DNA of 64,000 nucleotides from G963676095 sp963676095 (GTDB lineage: Bacteria > Bacteroidota > Bacteroidia > Bacteroidales > Prolixibacteraceae): positions 7,006,001 to 7,070,000 of the forward strand of contig OY781040.1 in NCBI GenBank assembly GCA_963676095.1, in the 5' to 3' direction. Both the position numbers and the translations under genes were made by a program. The notes under the pieces were generated by a model. That model did not search any database. It was not told where the DNA came from and saw nothing but the letters and a program-made list of their open reading frames with translations. Position 1 is the stretch's first letter, and the number at the start of each line of letters is the position of its first letter. Positions 18,498-27,875 of this stretch are shown one piece after another.

Positions 18498-20009
18498 ATG
18501 AAAAAGATTTCGTATATTTTCATTTTACTCTTCTGTATGGGGCAGACAGTCCGGAGCCAAAACCTGACCGACGCCCTTCGTTTATCGGATTACAGGCTCC
18601 AGGGAACAGCAAGGGCTACTGCAATGGGAAACGCTTTTGGGGCACTCGGGGGAGATTTTACTTCGGCAAGCATTAATCCTGCCGGAATAGGACTTTACAG
18701 AAGCAGCGAGTTTGAATTTACAACAGCGTTCGGATCAAATAATGTTGACGGCAGATATAGTTCTGACGGAATAGCGTGGGGCAACACCGTTTCTGAATCA
18801 AAAGACCACCTTAGCATGCCAAATATCGGTTATGTCGCCACATTTAATACCAATTCCAATACGGGTAGCCCGCTTGTCAGCGTAAACCTGGGAATCGGCT
18901 ATAACCGCATGAACGACTTTAACATTAACAAACGGGTAAAAGGCGATAATGCCACCACATCCATGTTGGATGGTTTTGTAGAAAATGCCAACAATGGCAT
19001 ATGGGATGATTCTTACGAAGAACTGGCGTGGCAAACAGATCTTTTATGGTATGATACTCAAGACAGCGTTTACTGGAACGAACTGGCCAATGCCGGATAT
19101 GGGCAAAGCCAGCGAAAATCGTTCACACAAAAGGGGAGCATCGACGAATACGTGTTAAGTCTGGCGTTCAACTTTAATCACAAATTATATATCGGCGCAA
19201 CATTAGGCATTCAGGATGTCTATTTTAAGGAGAACACCGGTCTGTACGAATACGACGCAAACAACAATATCGACGGGTTCAATAATTATACTTTCGATAC
19301 ACACATGAAAACGACAGGTACCGGTTATAATTTCAAAATCGGGGCTATTTTTAAGCCCGTCGATCAATTAAGGCTGGGCATCGCGCTCCATACCCCAACT
19401 TATTATGACCTGCACGACAGCTACTACAATTCCATGGCCTCGTCAAAAACCTATTCTGATGGCACTCACGATTATAATGCATATTCTCCGTATTACGATT
19501 ATAATTACAACCTAAGGACTCCGATGAAAGCCATTTTTAGCGCGGCCTACGTTGTTGGAAAAGCGGGATTGATCAGTGTCGATTATGAATATATTGATTA
19601 CTCCAATGCCAAATACACAAATGCAGAAAATGAAGATGACAAAAACTATTATGACGGAGTAAATGATGACATTCAAGAGGCATTAAAGTCGGTCGGGAAC
19701 CTCCATTTAGGTGGAGAATACCGGGTAAGTGACAACTTCAGCCTCAGGGGTGGATTCGAGTATTATCCCAGTCCCTATAAGAGTTATTCTTTTGACACAA
19801 AACAACCGAATGGTGATGCAGATACTTATACATACAGCGGAGGGATCGGATGGAAAATGAACGGTCTTTTTGCTGATCTGTCATACAAACGCACCGAGAA
19901 GAAAGACTACGTCTATTTATACAGCGTCCCTTCAAATGAAACAGCACCGCTTGGTAAGTTTAATTATAATCAGGATTACATCACTTTTACTTTAGGGTTT
20001 AGATTTTAA
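18498..20009 (+). CDS. FadL/OMPP1/TodX-family outer-membrane transport protein
   Basis: 503-aa outer-membrane beta-barrel with a signal peptide (MKKISYIFILLFCMGQTVRS). The N-terminal plug region LQGTARATAMGNAFGALGGD followed by FTSASINPAGIGLYRSSEFE is the diagnostic 'A-x-A-G-N-A...NPA-G' signature of the FadL-like family. The rest is amphipathic beta strands, ending with an aromatic residue (TLGFRF) as expected for BAM-dependent insertion. Substrates in this family are hydrophobic compounds (fatty acids, aromatic compounds); the particular one here is unknown. Followed by a strong terminator. Confidence 0.88.
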   Translation: MKKISYIFILLFCMGQTVRSQNLTDALRLSDYRLQGTARATAMGNAFGALGGDFTSASINPAGIGLYRSSEFEFTTAFGSNNVDGRYSSDGIAWGNTVSESKDHLSMPNIGYVATFNTNSNTGSPLVSVNLGIGYNRMNDFNINKRVKGDNATTSMLDGFVENANNGIWDDSYEELAWQTDLLWYDTQDSVYWNELANAGYGQSQRKSFTQKGSIDEYVLSLAFNFNHKLYIGATLGIQDVYFKENTGLYEYDANNNIDGFNNYTFDTHMKTTGTGYNFKIGAIFKPVDQLRLGIALHTPTYYDLHDSYYNSMASSKTYSDGTHDYNAYSPYYDYNYNLRTPMKAIFSAAYVVGKAGLISVDYEYIDYSNAKYTNAENEDDKNYYDGVNDDIQEALKSVGNLHLGGEYRVSDNFSLRGGFEYYPSPYKSYSFDTKQPNGDADTYTYSGGIGWKMNGLFADLSYKRTEKKDYVYLYSVPSNETAPLGKFNYNQDYITFTLGFRF

Positions 20010-20026
20010 TAACTGAAGATGAGGAC

Positions 20027-20058
20027 AGCGCCGGCTTTTAACCGGCGCTTTTCTTTTA
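20027..20058 (+). terminator. Intrinsic terminator after the FadL-like gene
   Basis: GC-rich 8-bp perfect stem (AGCGCCGG 20027-20034, complement 20042-20049), 7-nt loop, followed by TTTCTTTTAT. Confidence 0.88.
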
Positions 20059-20171
20059 TCCATTTCCCGCCGATATTCACCAAAGATTATTTCCCTTTCA
20101 TAAAATTTAAGAAAATATTATTTTTTCCCAGGCAAAAATGACGTATCTTTTCCTTGTCATTCCGTCTAAAA

Positions 20172-20435
20172 ATGGATAAATTCAAACTCATAGATTACCA
20201 GGCTTCACAGGAAATCTTCCGCCGGGCGGAAATTACCGGGAGAAGATGGAAGCTGGGAGAGATAAGAACTTCCCAATGGCTGCAAAAAGGACACGTCGAT
20301 ATGGCAGCGATAAAAGATATTTCTCAGGATTACCCTGATTTGAGAATTTTTATTATCGGGGAAGGAGAAACAGAAGGTTTTTATATTTATTCCCAAAAAA
20401 AGGAAACTTGTTTTAAATTTGAGGCCGCAATATAA
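20172..20435 (+). CDS. Small hypothetical protein (87 aa)
   Basis: 87-aa soluble protein starting MDKFKLIDYQASQEIFRRAE, rich in charged residues, with a beta-like C-terminal half (PDLRIFIIGEGETEGFYIYS). No domain recognised. ATG 20172 is preferred over an upstream TTG at 20154. It is the first gene of a tight plus-strand run (14 bp to the methyltransferase), so it may act with the methyltransferase, the DUF4954 protein or NagB. Function unknown. Confidence 0.6.
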   Translation: MDKFKLIDYQASQEIFRRAEITGRRWKLGEIRTSQWLQKGHVDMAAIKDISQDYPDLRIFIIGEGETEGFYIYSQKKETCFKFEAAI

Positions 20436-20449
20436 AAAACTTCCGGTTT

Positions 20450-21199
20450 ATGCTTTTAAATGATCCGATAGCACAAGGAATTCATGATTATCATTTTTTC
20501 AGGAAAAATGATCCTGTAATCATCCATGCGGAAGAATTTGAACAAGATGAGGTTTTGCCATCCTGGTTTTTCCGTACTTTCTCAGAAATGCCCTTACTGG
20601 AAAAAGAAGCACTGAACCTGGTAAAAGGAACAATACTGGACGTCGGTGCCGGTGCTGGATGCCATTCTCTTTACCTCCAGAACGGAGGATTCGACGTATA
20701 CGCTCTCGATCGCTCCGGACTAAATTGCAAAGTAATGAGGGACAGGGGCATTAAAAATGTTATTCATTCTGATATTTACCAGTATTCAGGGATGACCTTT
20801 GATACCATTTTGCTTTTGATGAACGGAAGTGGTATTGCCGGAACACTGGACCGGCTCGATAATCTTTTTCTGAGGTTAAAGTCACTTCTCAGACCGGGCG
20901 GGTCGATTATCATGGATTCTACTGACCTGATATACCTGTACATGGAGGAATATGAGGAAGCATGGATCAATATTAATTCGGATCACTATTACGGGGAAAT
21001 GACTTTCCAAACAGAATATAACGGGATATTAAGCGCTCCCTTTCGCTGGCTTTATGTCGACGTGGAAACGATGAAAGAAAAAGCTGAAATTCAGAATCTT
21101 TATGTGACAAAAATTATAAAAGGAGAGCATTATGATTATCTTGCAGTTCTCGAACCCAAGCAGACAACAATATGGAACAAAAAAAGTACAGACAGTTAA
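20450..21199 (+). CDS. Class I SAM-dependent methyltransferase
   Basis: 249-aa cytosolic methyltransferase with a Rossmann core: motif I ILDVGAGAGCHSLYLQNGG (SAM-binding glycine loop), acidic loop YALDRSG, motif II/post region FDTILLLMNGSGIAGTLDRL and LKSLLRPGGSIIMDSTDLIYLY (the LRPGG motif IV/V). The substrate is not predictable; no small-molecule signature is seen. The 3' end overlaps the next gene (DUF4954) by 28 bp, so the pair is translationally coupled. Confidence 0.88.
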   Translation: MLLNDPIAQGIHDYHFFRKNDPVIIHAEEFEQDEVLPSWFFRTFSEMPLLEKEALNLVKGTILDVGAGAGCHSLYLQNGGFDVYALDRSGLNCKVMRDRGIKNVIHSDIYQYSGMTFDTILLLMNGSGIAGTLDRLDNLFLRLKSLLRPGGSIIMDSTDLIYLYMEEYEEAWININSDHYYGEMTFQTEYNGILSAPFRWLYVDVETMKEKAEIQNLYVTKIIKGEHYDYLAVLEPKQTTIWNKKSTDS

Positions 21200-23181
21200 C
21201 CAAGCAGGAAACAGACCTTCTGGAAGAAAACAACTGTAGCAGTGAAGATTGGCAGCAAGTCTTTATAACTGAAAATTTCTTATCCGCCCGTTTTTCCTGT
21301 TGTCATTTCAGCGGGAAAATTTATATTGATGATCAGGTTGAGCAGATTACCCTTTACGGCGGAGTCAAAAAAAATTGCGGGATTTACAATACGCATATTC
21401 ACAATTGTAAAATTGGTGCCAATGTTTTTATAAACCATGTCAAAAATTATATTGCCAACTATATAATTGAAAATAATGTAATCATTGATAATACAGACAT
21501 CTGTGCTGTTGAAGGAGAATGTTCGTTTGGAAATGGGACTGAAGTGGAAGTATTGGACGAAACAGGCGGACGCAGGGTGATTATCTATGATAACCTCTCC
21601 GCTCACCTGGCTTATATTATGGCTTTTTATAAGCACCGTACTCAGGTAATTCATACACTTGAAGCGTTAATCAACGATTATACAAAAAATGTTACTTCAT
21701 CCTTTGGCGTTATAGGTCACCACTCCCAAATTTTTAACTGCCGGAAAATAAAAGATGTTAAAATAGGCCCTTATACATTAATCGATGGAGCAAGCATCCT
21801 GGAAAACGGATCGCTGAACGGCAACGAAACAGCCCCGGTAAAACTGGGACACGAGGCTATTCTCAAAAATTTTATTGTTTCATCGGGATCGGAAATTTCA
21901 GACGGGGCCATAGTCGCTAATTGTTTTATCGGGCAAGGATGTATTTTAAGTTCGCAATACTCAGCCCAAAATTCATTATTCTTTGCAAATTGTCAGGGAT
22001 TCCATGGGGAGGCATGTGCTGTCTTCGCAGGACCATACACCGTTACGCATCATAAATCGACCTTGCTGATTGCCGGCATGTTTTCGTTCTGCAATGCAGG
22101 AAGTGGCTCAAATCAAAGTAACCATATGTATAAGCTGGGTCCCATACATCACGGGATTGTAGAACGGGGATCAAAAACCACGAGCGACTCATACCTCCTT
22201 TGGCCAGCCAAAATAGGTGCATTTACCCTTGTCATGGGCAGGCATTACAAAAATTCGGATACTTCGAACATGCCTTTCTCATATATGATCGAAAATAAGG
22301 ACGAGAGCTGGCTGGCCCCTGGAATCAACCTGAAAAGCGTGGGAACAATCAGGGATGTGATGAAATGGCCCAGGCGGGATAAAAGAAATGACCCGCATAA
22401 ACTCGATTGCATTAACTTCAACCTGCTGAGTCCATTTACCATACAAAAGATGGCAAACGGAATTGAAATCCTTCACCAGATTCAGGAAATATCAGGGGAA
22501 ACCACAGAAGTATTTTCTTATAATAACACCAAAATAAAAAGAGAATCCCTGAGGAGAGGATTGGAATTATATCACCTGGCGATAATGAAATTTATAGGGA
22601 ATTCCATTATCACGAGGCTGAATAAGTGCGACCTCTCGTCCCAGGAAAAAATTTCATCGTGCCTGGAGCCGGAAGGCATTATTGGAAAAGGAGACTGGAT
22701 CGATCTGTCCGGGTTGATTGCCCCAAAAACGGAAATCGTAAAGTTGCTGACATCGATAGAACAAAAAGGAACGACCAAACTTGAACAGGTTGAAGATTTT
22801 TTTAATGAACTCCATGAAAACTATTATGAATATGAATGGACATGGACTGCAGAATTCATTAAATATTATCTGAAGAAGGAGGTTGCCAGACTTACCATTG
22901 ATGAATTAACAGAAATCATCAGAAAATGGAGGGACAGCGTTGTCCTGATCGATAAAATGCTTTACGAAGATGCAAAAAAGGAATACAGAATGGATTCCAT
23001 GACCGGTTTTGGAATCGATGGTGATAAAAAAATAAAACAATTGGATTTCGAACAGGTACGCGGCAGGTTTGAGGATAATGATTTTGTAAAAGAAATACTT
23101 AGTCACATCGAAAGAAAGACCAACCTTGGAAACCGGGTTATCCAGCAACTGGAAAATGCACAAAAAACAATAATAGCATGA
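21172..23181 (+). CDS. DUF4954-family protein (left-handed beta-helix type)
   Basis: 669-aa cytosolic protein resembling the Bacteroidetes DUF4954 family. The central part (about residues 60-330) has hexapeptide-like repeats typical of left-handed beta-helix sugar acyl/nucleotidyl enzymes: GVIGHHSQIFNCRKI, VKIGPYTLIDGASILENGSL, AIVANCFIGQGCILSSQYSA, QGFHGEACAVFAGPYTVTHH. The C-terminal part is helical. In this operon it lies between a methyltransferase and nagB (stop and start overlap by 4 bp with nagB), suggesting a role in amino-sugar or nucleotide-sugar metabolism; the activity is not established. Start ATG 21172 inside the previous gene. Confidence 0.75.
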   Translation: MEQKKYRQLTKQETDLLEENNCSSEDWQQVFITENFLSARFSCCHFSGKIYIDDQVEQITLYGGVKKNCGIYNTHIHNCKIGANVFINHVKNYIANYIIENNVIIDNTDICAVEGECSFGNGTEVEVLDETGGRRVIIYDNLSAHLAYIMAFYKHRTQVIHTLEALINDYTKNVTSSFGVIGHHSQIFNCRKIKDVKIGPYTLIDGASILENGSLNGNETAPVKLGHEAILKNFIVSSGSEISDGAIVANCFIGQGCILSSQYSAQNSLFFANCQGFHGEACAVFAGPYTVTHHKSTLLIAGMFSFCNAGSGSNQSNHMYKLGPIHHGIVERGSKTTSDSYLLWPAKIGAFTLVMGRHYKNSDTSNMPFSYMIENKDESWLAPGINLKSVGTIRDVMKWPRRDKRNDPHKLDCINFNLLSPFTIQKMANGIEILHQIQEISGETTEVFSYNNTKIKRESLRRGLELYHLAIMKFIGNSIITRLNKCDLSSQEKISSCLEPEGIIGKGDWIDLSGLIAPKTEIVKLLTSIEQKGTTKLEQVEDFFNELHENYYEYEWTWTAEFIKYYLKKEVARLTIDELTEIIRKWRDSVVLIDKMLYEDAKKEYRMDSMTGFGIDGDKKIKQLDFEQVRGRFEDNDFVKEILSHIERKTNLGNRVIQQLENAQKTIIA

Positions 23182-24005
23182 GATTAATTATCCAAGACAA
23201 TTACACCGAGGTGTCCGTGTGGGCAGCAAATTACATCGCACGTAAAATTCAACTGGTAAAACCGTCCGATAATAAACCGTTTGTTCTGGGACTGCCTACA
23301 GGTTCTTCTCCCCTGGGAGTCTACAAAGAGTTAATCGCTCTTTGTAAAGCAGGAAAAGTTTCATTCAGGAATGTCGTTACATTCAATATGGATGAATATG
23401 TCGGGATCCCCAAAGACCATCCGCAAAGTTATCATACGTTTATGTGGGAGAATTTTTTCAGTCACATCGACATCATTCCTGAAAATGTTAATATACTTAA
23501 CGGCAATCCGGTCAGTCTAAAAGAAGAATGCTCTCGTTACGAACAAAAAATAAAAGATTTGGGAGGTATCGACCTGTTCCTGGGAGGGATTGGCCCGGAC
23601 GGGCACATCGCATTTAACGAGCCGGGCTCATCGCTGGCTTCACGAACAAGGGACAAAGAGCTGAATTACGACACCATTGTTGCCAATTCCCGGTTCTTTG
23701 ACAATGATGTGACACAAGTTCCCAAATCGGCACTTACGGTAGGGGTTGCTACGATCCTGGACGCCAGGGAAGTACTCATTATTGTTAACGGGCATGGAAA
23801 GGCAAGAGCCTTGAAACATGCCGTGGAAGAAGGGGTAAACCATATGTGGACGATCAGTGCCCTGCAGCTGCACCCCAAAGGGATGATTGTTTGCGACGAA
23901 CAGGCTACCTATGAACTAAAAGTGGGGACTTACAAACATTTTAAATCGATCGAAGCAAATAACCTGGACCCTAAAAAAGTGTTGGAATCAGATCTGATAT
24001 GGTAA
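23178..24005 (+). CDS. nagB: Glucosamine-6-phosphate deaminase
   Basis: 275-aa cytosolic enzyme that converts glucosamine 6-phosphate to fructose 6-phosphate plus ammonia. All catalytic positions are visible with standard numbering: Asp72 (FNMDEYVG), Asp141, His143 and Glu148 in GGIGPDGHIAFNEPGS; the phosphate loop GLPTGSSPLG is near residue 40. Normal length. The ATG overlaps the stop of the DUF4954 gene (ATGA type), so they are co-expressed. It could feed GlcN-6-P from the GH2 exo-beta-glucosaminidase-like locus into glycolysis, an inference from window context. Confidence 0.96.
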   Translation: MRLIIQDNYTEVSVWAANYIARKIQLVKPSDNKPFVLGLPTGSSPLGVYKELIALCKAGKVSFRNVVTFNMDEYVGIPKDHPQSYHTFMWENFFSHIDIIPENVNILNGNPVSLKEECSRYEQKIKDLGGIDLFLGGIGPDGHIAFNEPGSSLASRTRDKELNYDTIVANSRFFDNDVTQVPKSALTVGVATILDAREVLIIVNGHGKARALKHAVEEGVNHMWTISALQLHPKGMIVCDEQATYELKVGTYKHFKSIEANNLDPKKVLESDLIW

Positions 24006-24108
24006 AATATTGAGGGATAAAATTCAGCTTTAAGGAACAAAACAACAGGTTGAAACAAGGCCGGTAAAGAATCAGAAAGTTATCAATCTCAATAGAATTA
24101 CGGAATAA

Positions 24109-24140
24109 AAAAGAGGCCCCCTTTTTGGGCAGCCTCTTTT
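24109..24140. terminator. Bidirectional terminator between nagB and PFOR
   Basis: AAAAGAGGC (24109-24117) and GCCTCTTTT (24132-24140) form a 9-bp stem with T-rich runs on both sides; inner CCC/GGG pairing extends it. It lies between convergent genes. Confidence 0.8.
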
Positions 24141-24237
24141 GCTTTATTGAGAAAATGGTTTTTTATTCCGATTTTGAAAAAGATCAGGTCATTTTTTAAT
24201 CATTGCCAAATTGGGATAATGCCGGTATAGAGTTTGT

Positions 24238-24269
24238 AAGCCAGAATGCACGCAGTGAGGTTCTGGCTT
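24238..24269 (-). terminator. Hairpin just past the PFOR gene
   Basis: Perfect 9-bp stem AAGCCAGAA (24238-24246) / TTCTGGCTT (24261-24269), 14-nt loop, about 20 bp beyond the PFOR stop codon on the minus strand. No T-tract follows directly, so it may stabilise the 3' end rather than terminate. Confidence 0.4.
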
Positions 24270-24289
24270 AAACAAATTCATAATCGGTA

Positions 24290-27200
24290 TTATTCCTCCG
24301 GAGCGAAACTCATTGCAGCCAGGCGCTTGTATGAAGCATAACGCCATTTGGCATTTTCTTCGGCAGACTTAAATAATTGATCTGCCTGTTCCGGAAATGA
24401 TTTCTTCAGTGAAGTATAACGGACCTCACCATTCAGAAATTCCTGGAACTTGCTCCAGTCAGGTTCCTTTGAATCGAGGACAAACGGGTTTTTCCCTTCT
24501 GCCTCAAGTAGAGGATTGTAACGGTAAAGCGACCAGTAGCCGGCATCTACAGCTTGCTTCTCTTCAGCCTGGGATTTCCCCATACTGGCCCTCAGACCAT
24601 GGTTAATACATGGAGCATAAGCAATAATCAGCGACGGGCCGGGATAAGCTTCTGCTTCGCGCAGGGCTTTCAGATACTGGGCCTGATTAGCCCCCATTGC
24701 AACCTGGGCTACATAAACATAGCCATAAGACATTGCCATCATCCCGAGATCTTTTTTACGGATCTTTTTCCCGGAAGCAGCAAACTTGGCAACAGCCCCT
24801 ATCGGAGTTGATTTAGAGGCCTGACCGCCAGTGTTCGAATAGACTTCGGTATCGAGAACAAGTATGTTCACATCTTCGCCCGAGGCGATAACATGATCCA
24901 AACCTCCGTAACCGATATCGTATGCCCAACCGTCACCACCGAAAATCCAGACTGATTTCTTTGCCAGATATTTTTTCAGGCTAAGGATATCTTTTGCATA
25001 GTCTGCTTCGTTACCCTTAATTGCGTCCAAAACCTTGGCTGAAACGTCGGTTGTCTTTTCTCCGTCATTTTTTGCTTCGATCCATGCTGTGAAAGCTTCT
25101 TTTTCAGCCTCGCTTACGCCATTCTGAAGGGCTGCGTTCATGATGCCTTCCAGACGGTCTCGTTGGGCACTTACACCCTCTGCCATACCAAAGCCATACT
25201 CGGCATTATCTTCGAAAAGCGAATTTGCCCAGGCAGGTCCATGACCGCTTACTTTGTGCTTGCAGTAAGGAGTTGAAGGAGCAGAACCACCGTAAATAGA
25301 AGAACAACCTGTTGCATTTGCAACCATCATCCGTTCGCCGTAAAGCTGGGTAATCAGTTTGATGTATGGCGTTTCACCACAACCGGCACAAGCCCCGGAG
25401 AACTCGAACAACGGCTGTACAAATTGTGAGTTTTTGACAGATTTATGCTTCTCGACGATCGATTCTTTATAGGACACATTTTTGTCCATGTATTCCCATC
25501 GCGAGATTTGGTCTTCCTGAGTCCCCAGTGGTTTCATCTCAAGAGCTTTGGTCTTTGCCGGGCAAACATCAGCACAGTTTCCGCAGCCAGTACAGTCAAG
25601 TACAGAAACCTGAATACGGAAGTTCAGATCGGGGAACTGTTTGGTTGGTGTTGCCACCCTTGATTCTGTACCTTCAGGAGCATTGGCAAGTTCTTCCTTG
25701 GTCAGAAGGAACGGACGGATAGCAGCATGGGGACAAACATAGGCACATTGGTTACACTGGATACAGTTATCAGGAACCCACTCAGGAACATTCACGGCAA
25801 TACCACGCTTTTCATAGGCCGATGTTCCGGCCTCAAAAGTGCCGTCTTCATAACCGGCAAACTTAGAAACAGGCAGACTGTTCCCTTTCTGGGCATTAAT
25901 TACGTCAACAAACTTACTGATATATTCCGGACGGCTGGTAGCAGCAAGTTCTTCCTGCAGTTTGATTTCTTTCCATTCAGCAGGGACAGCAACCTTGGTC
26001 ACGTTCTTGCCACCGGCGTCAACGGCTGCAAAATTCATATTGACAATCTTTTCCCCTTTCTTGCCATACGATTTCACGATGGCCTTTTTCATCTCGTCAA
26101 CTGCCTTGTCAAAAGGAATTACATTGGTAATTTTGAAAAAAGCTGACTGCATGATGGTGTTGGTACGGGTTCCAAGGCCTAGCTCTTCACCAAGTTTAGT
26201 ACCGTTGATAATATAGAAGTTAATCTCATTTTCGACAAGATACTTCTTCATGGTATCGGGAAGACGTTTCTTTGTTTCTTCTTCGTCCCAGATCGAGTTT
26301 AAAAGGAAAGAACCGCCCTTTTTCAAACCCTTTAATACATCGTAAAGGTAAATATACGCAGGAACGTGACATGCCACGAAATCCGGGGTTGTGACAAAAT
26401 AAGTCGAACGGATGGGACTGTCGCCAAAACGTAAGTGGGAACAGGTGAAACCGCCCGATTTCTTTGAGTCGTATTCGAAATAGCCCTGGCAATATTTATC
26501 TGTTGAGCCACCGATAATTTTGATTGAATTTTTGTTGGCACCGACAGTTCCGTCAGATCCAAGGCCATAAAATTTAGCCTCGTAGATATTGTCCGGAGAA
26601 ATCTTGATCTCTTCCTTCATCGGAAGCGACTTGAAGGTAACATCGTCAACAATACCCAACGTAAAGCCATTCTTCGGTTCCTTCATCTCCAGGTTTTCAT
26701 AAACGGCAAGGATCTGTGAAGGGGTAGTATCCTTCGAACCAAGCCCGTAACGTCCGCCAACAACCAAAGGAGCATCAGCTTTTCCATAGAAAAGGTCCTT
26801 AACATCCATGTAAAGGGGTTCGCCGTTTGCCCCTGGTTCTTTACTGCGGTCCAGAACAGCGATCCGTTTTACAGTAGCAGGCAGCACGTCCATAAAATAC
26901 TTAGCGCTGAATGGCCGGTACAGATGCACTGCAAGCAAACCGACTTTTTTACCGCTTTTTGCCAGATAATCGATTGTTTCCTTAATTGTTTCGGTAACAG
27001 ATCCCATGGCCACAATGATATTTTCCGCATCCGGAGCGCCATAATAGCAGAACGGATGATATTCGCGTCCGGTCAGTTTACTGATCTCGTCCATATAGGC
27101 AGCAACAATTCCGGGAACTGCATCATAAAATGGATTAGATGCTTCTCTTGCCTGGAAGAAAATATCCGGGTTCTGGGCAGTACCTCTTGTTACCGGAGAT

Positions 27201-27838
27201 TCCGGATTTAATGCCCGGGTACGGAATTCGGCCAGGGCCTTTTGATCAATCAACGGGATATAGGCATCCTGATCAAGATATTCAATTTTCTGGATTTCGT
27301 GAGAAGTACGGAAACCATCGAAGAAAGAAAGGAACGGCACGCGCGATTTAATTGTCGAAAGGTGAGAAACACCTGCCAGGTCCATTTCTTCCTGTACGGA
27401 ACCGGCAGCAAGCATTGCAAAACCAGTCTGACGTGTGGCATATACATCTGAGTGATCACCGAAAATCGATAATGCATGTGCTGCAACAGCACGGGCACTT
27501 ACATGAAATACTGTCGGCAACAGCTCTCCTGCAATTTTATACATATTGGGGATCATCAGTAATAATCCCTGCGATGCAGTATAGGTCGAAGTCAATGCGC
27601 CCGATTGCAGGGAACCATGCACAGCTCCGGCAGCACCTGCTTCACTTTGCATTTCTGCTAATCGTACCGGACGGCCAAAAATATTTGTTTTCCCCTTTGC
27701 AGCCCACTCATCCACATATTCGGCCATCGTTGAAGACGGAGTAATAGGATAAATACAGGCAACTTCACTAAACATGTAACTCATGTACGCGGCAGCGTAA
27801 TTTCCGTCACATGTAATAAATTTCTTTTCTTTTGCCAT
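24290..27838 (-). CDS. nifJ: Pyruvate:ferredoxin (flavodoxin) oxidoreductase, single-chain
   Basis: 1182-aa homodimer-type PFOR that oxidises pyruvate to acetyl-CoA, CO2 and reduced ferredoxin. Domain order is the standard fused one: N-terminal pyruvate/TPP pyrimidine domain (CIYPITPSSTMAEYVDEWA), central domains, two 4Fe-4S clusters (CIQCNQCAYVCPHAAIRP and CTGCGNCADVCPAKTKA), the Cys cluster CAGCGETPYIK with TGCSS, and the C-terminal TPP-binding part GDGWAYDIGYGGLDH with YSNTGGQASKSTP. Complete length. It implies anaerobic ferredoxin-based metabolism. Probably in an operon or close pair with the upstream minus-strand AAA ATPase (37 bp gap), though the two are functionally unrelated. Confidence 0.97.
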   Translation of the reverse strand: MAKEKKFITCDGNYAAAYMSYMFSEVACIYPITPSSTMAEYVDEWAAKGKTNIFGRPVRLAEMQSEAGAAGAVHGSLQSGALTSTYTASQGLLLMIPNMYKIAGELLPTVFHVSARAVAAHALSIFGDHSDVYATRQTGFAMLAAGSVQEEMDLAGVSHLSTIKSRVPFLSFFDGFRTSHEIQKIEYLDQDAYIPLIDQKALAEFRTRALNPESPVTRGTAQNPDIFFQAREASNPFYDAVPGIVAAYMDEISKLTGREYHPFCYYGAPDAENIIVAMGSVTETIKETIDYLAKSGKKVGLLAVHLYRPFSAKYFMDVLPATVKRIAVLDRSKEPGANGEPLYMDVKDLFYGKADAPLVVGGRYGLGSKDTTPSQILAVYENLEMKEPKNGFTLGIVDDVTFKSLPMKEEIKISPDNIYEAKFYGLGSDGTVGANKNSIKIIGGSTDKYCQGYFEYDSKKSGGFTCSHLRFGDSPIRSTYFVTTPDFVACHVPAYIYLYDVLKGLKKGGSFLLNSIWDEEETKKRLPDTMKKYLVENEINFYIINGTKLGEELGLGTRTNTIMQSAFFKITNVIPFDKAVDEMKKAIVKSYGKKGEKIVNMNFAAVDAGGKNVTKVAVPAEWKEIKLQEELAATSRPEYISKFVDVINAQKGNSLPVSKFAGYEDGTFEAGTSAYEKRGIAVNVPEWVPDNCIQCNQCAYVCPHAAIRPFLLTKEELANAPEGTESRVATPTKQFPDLNFRIQVSVLDCTGCGNCADVCPAKTKALEMKPLGTQEDQISRWEYMDKNVSYKESIVEKHKSVKNSQFVQPLFEFSGACAGCGETPYIKLITQLYGERMMVANATGCSSIYGGSAPSTPYCKHKVSGHGPAWANSLFEDNAEYGFGMAEGVSAQRDRLEGIMNAALQNGVSEAEKEAFTAWIEAKNDGEKTTDVSAKVLDAIKGNEADYAKDILSLKKYLAKKSVWIFGGDGWAYDIGYGGLDHVIASGEDVNILVLDTEVYSNTGGQASKSTPIGAVAKFAASGKKIRKKDLGMMAMSYGYVYVAQVAMGANQAQYLKALREAEAYPGPSLIIAYAPCINHGLRASMGKSQAEEKQAVDAGYWSLYRYNPLLEAEGKNPFVLDSKEPDWSKFQEFLNGEVRYTSLKKSFPEQADQLFKSAEENAKWRYASYKRLAAMSFAPEE

Positions 27839-27875
27839 GTCTATTCAAGTTAATTTTTGATTTATATTCAGTTTT

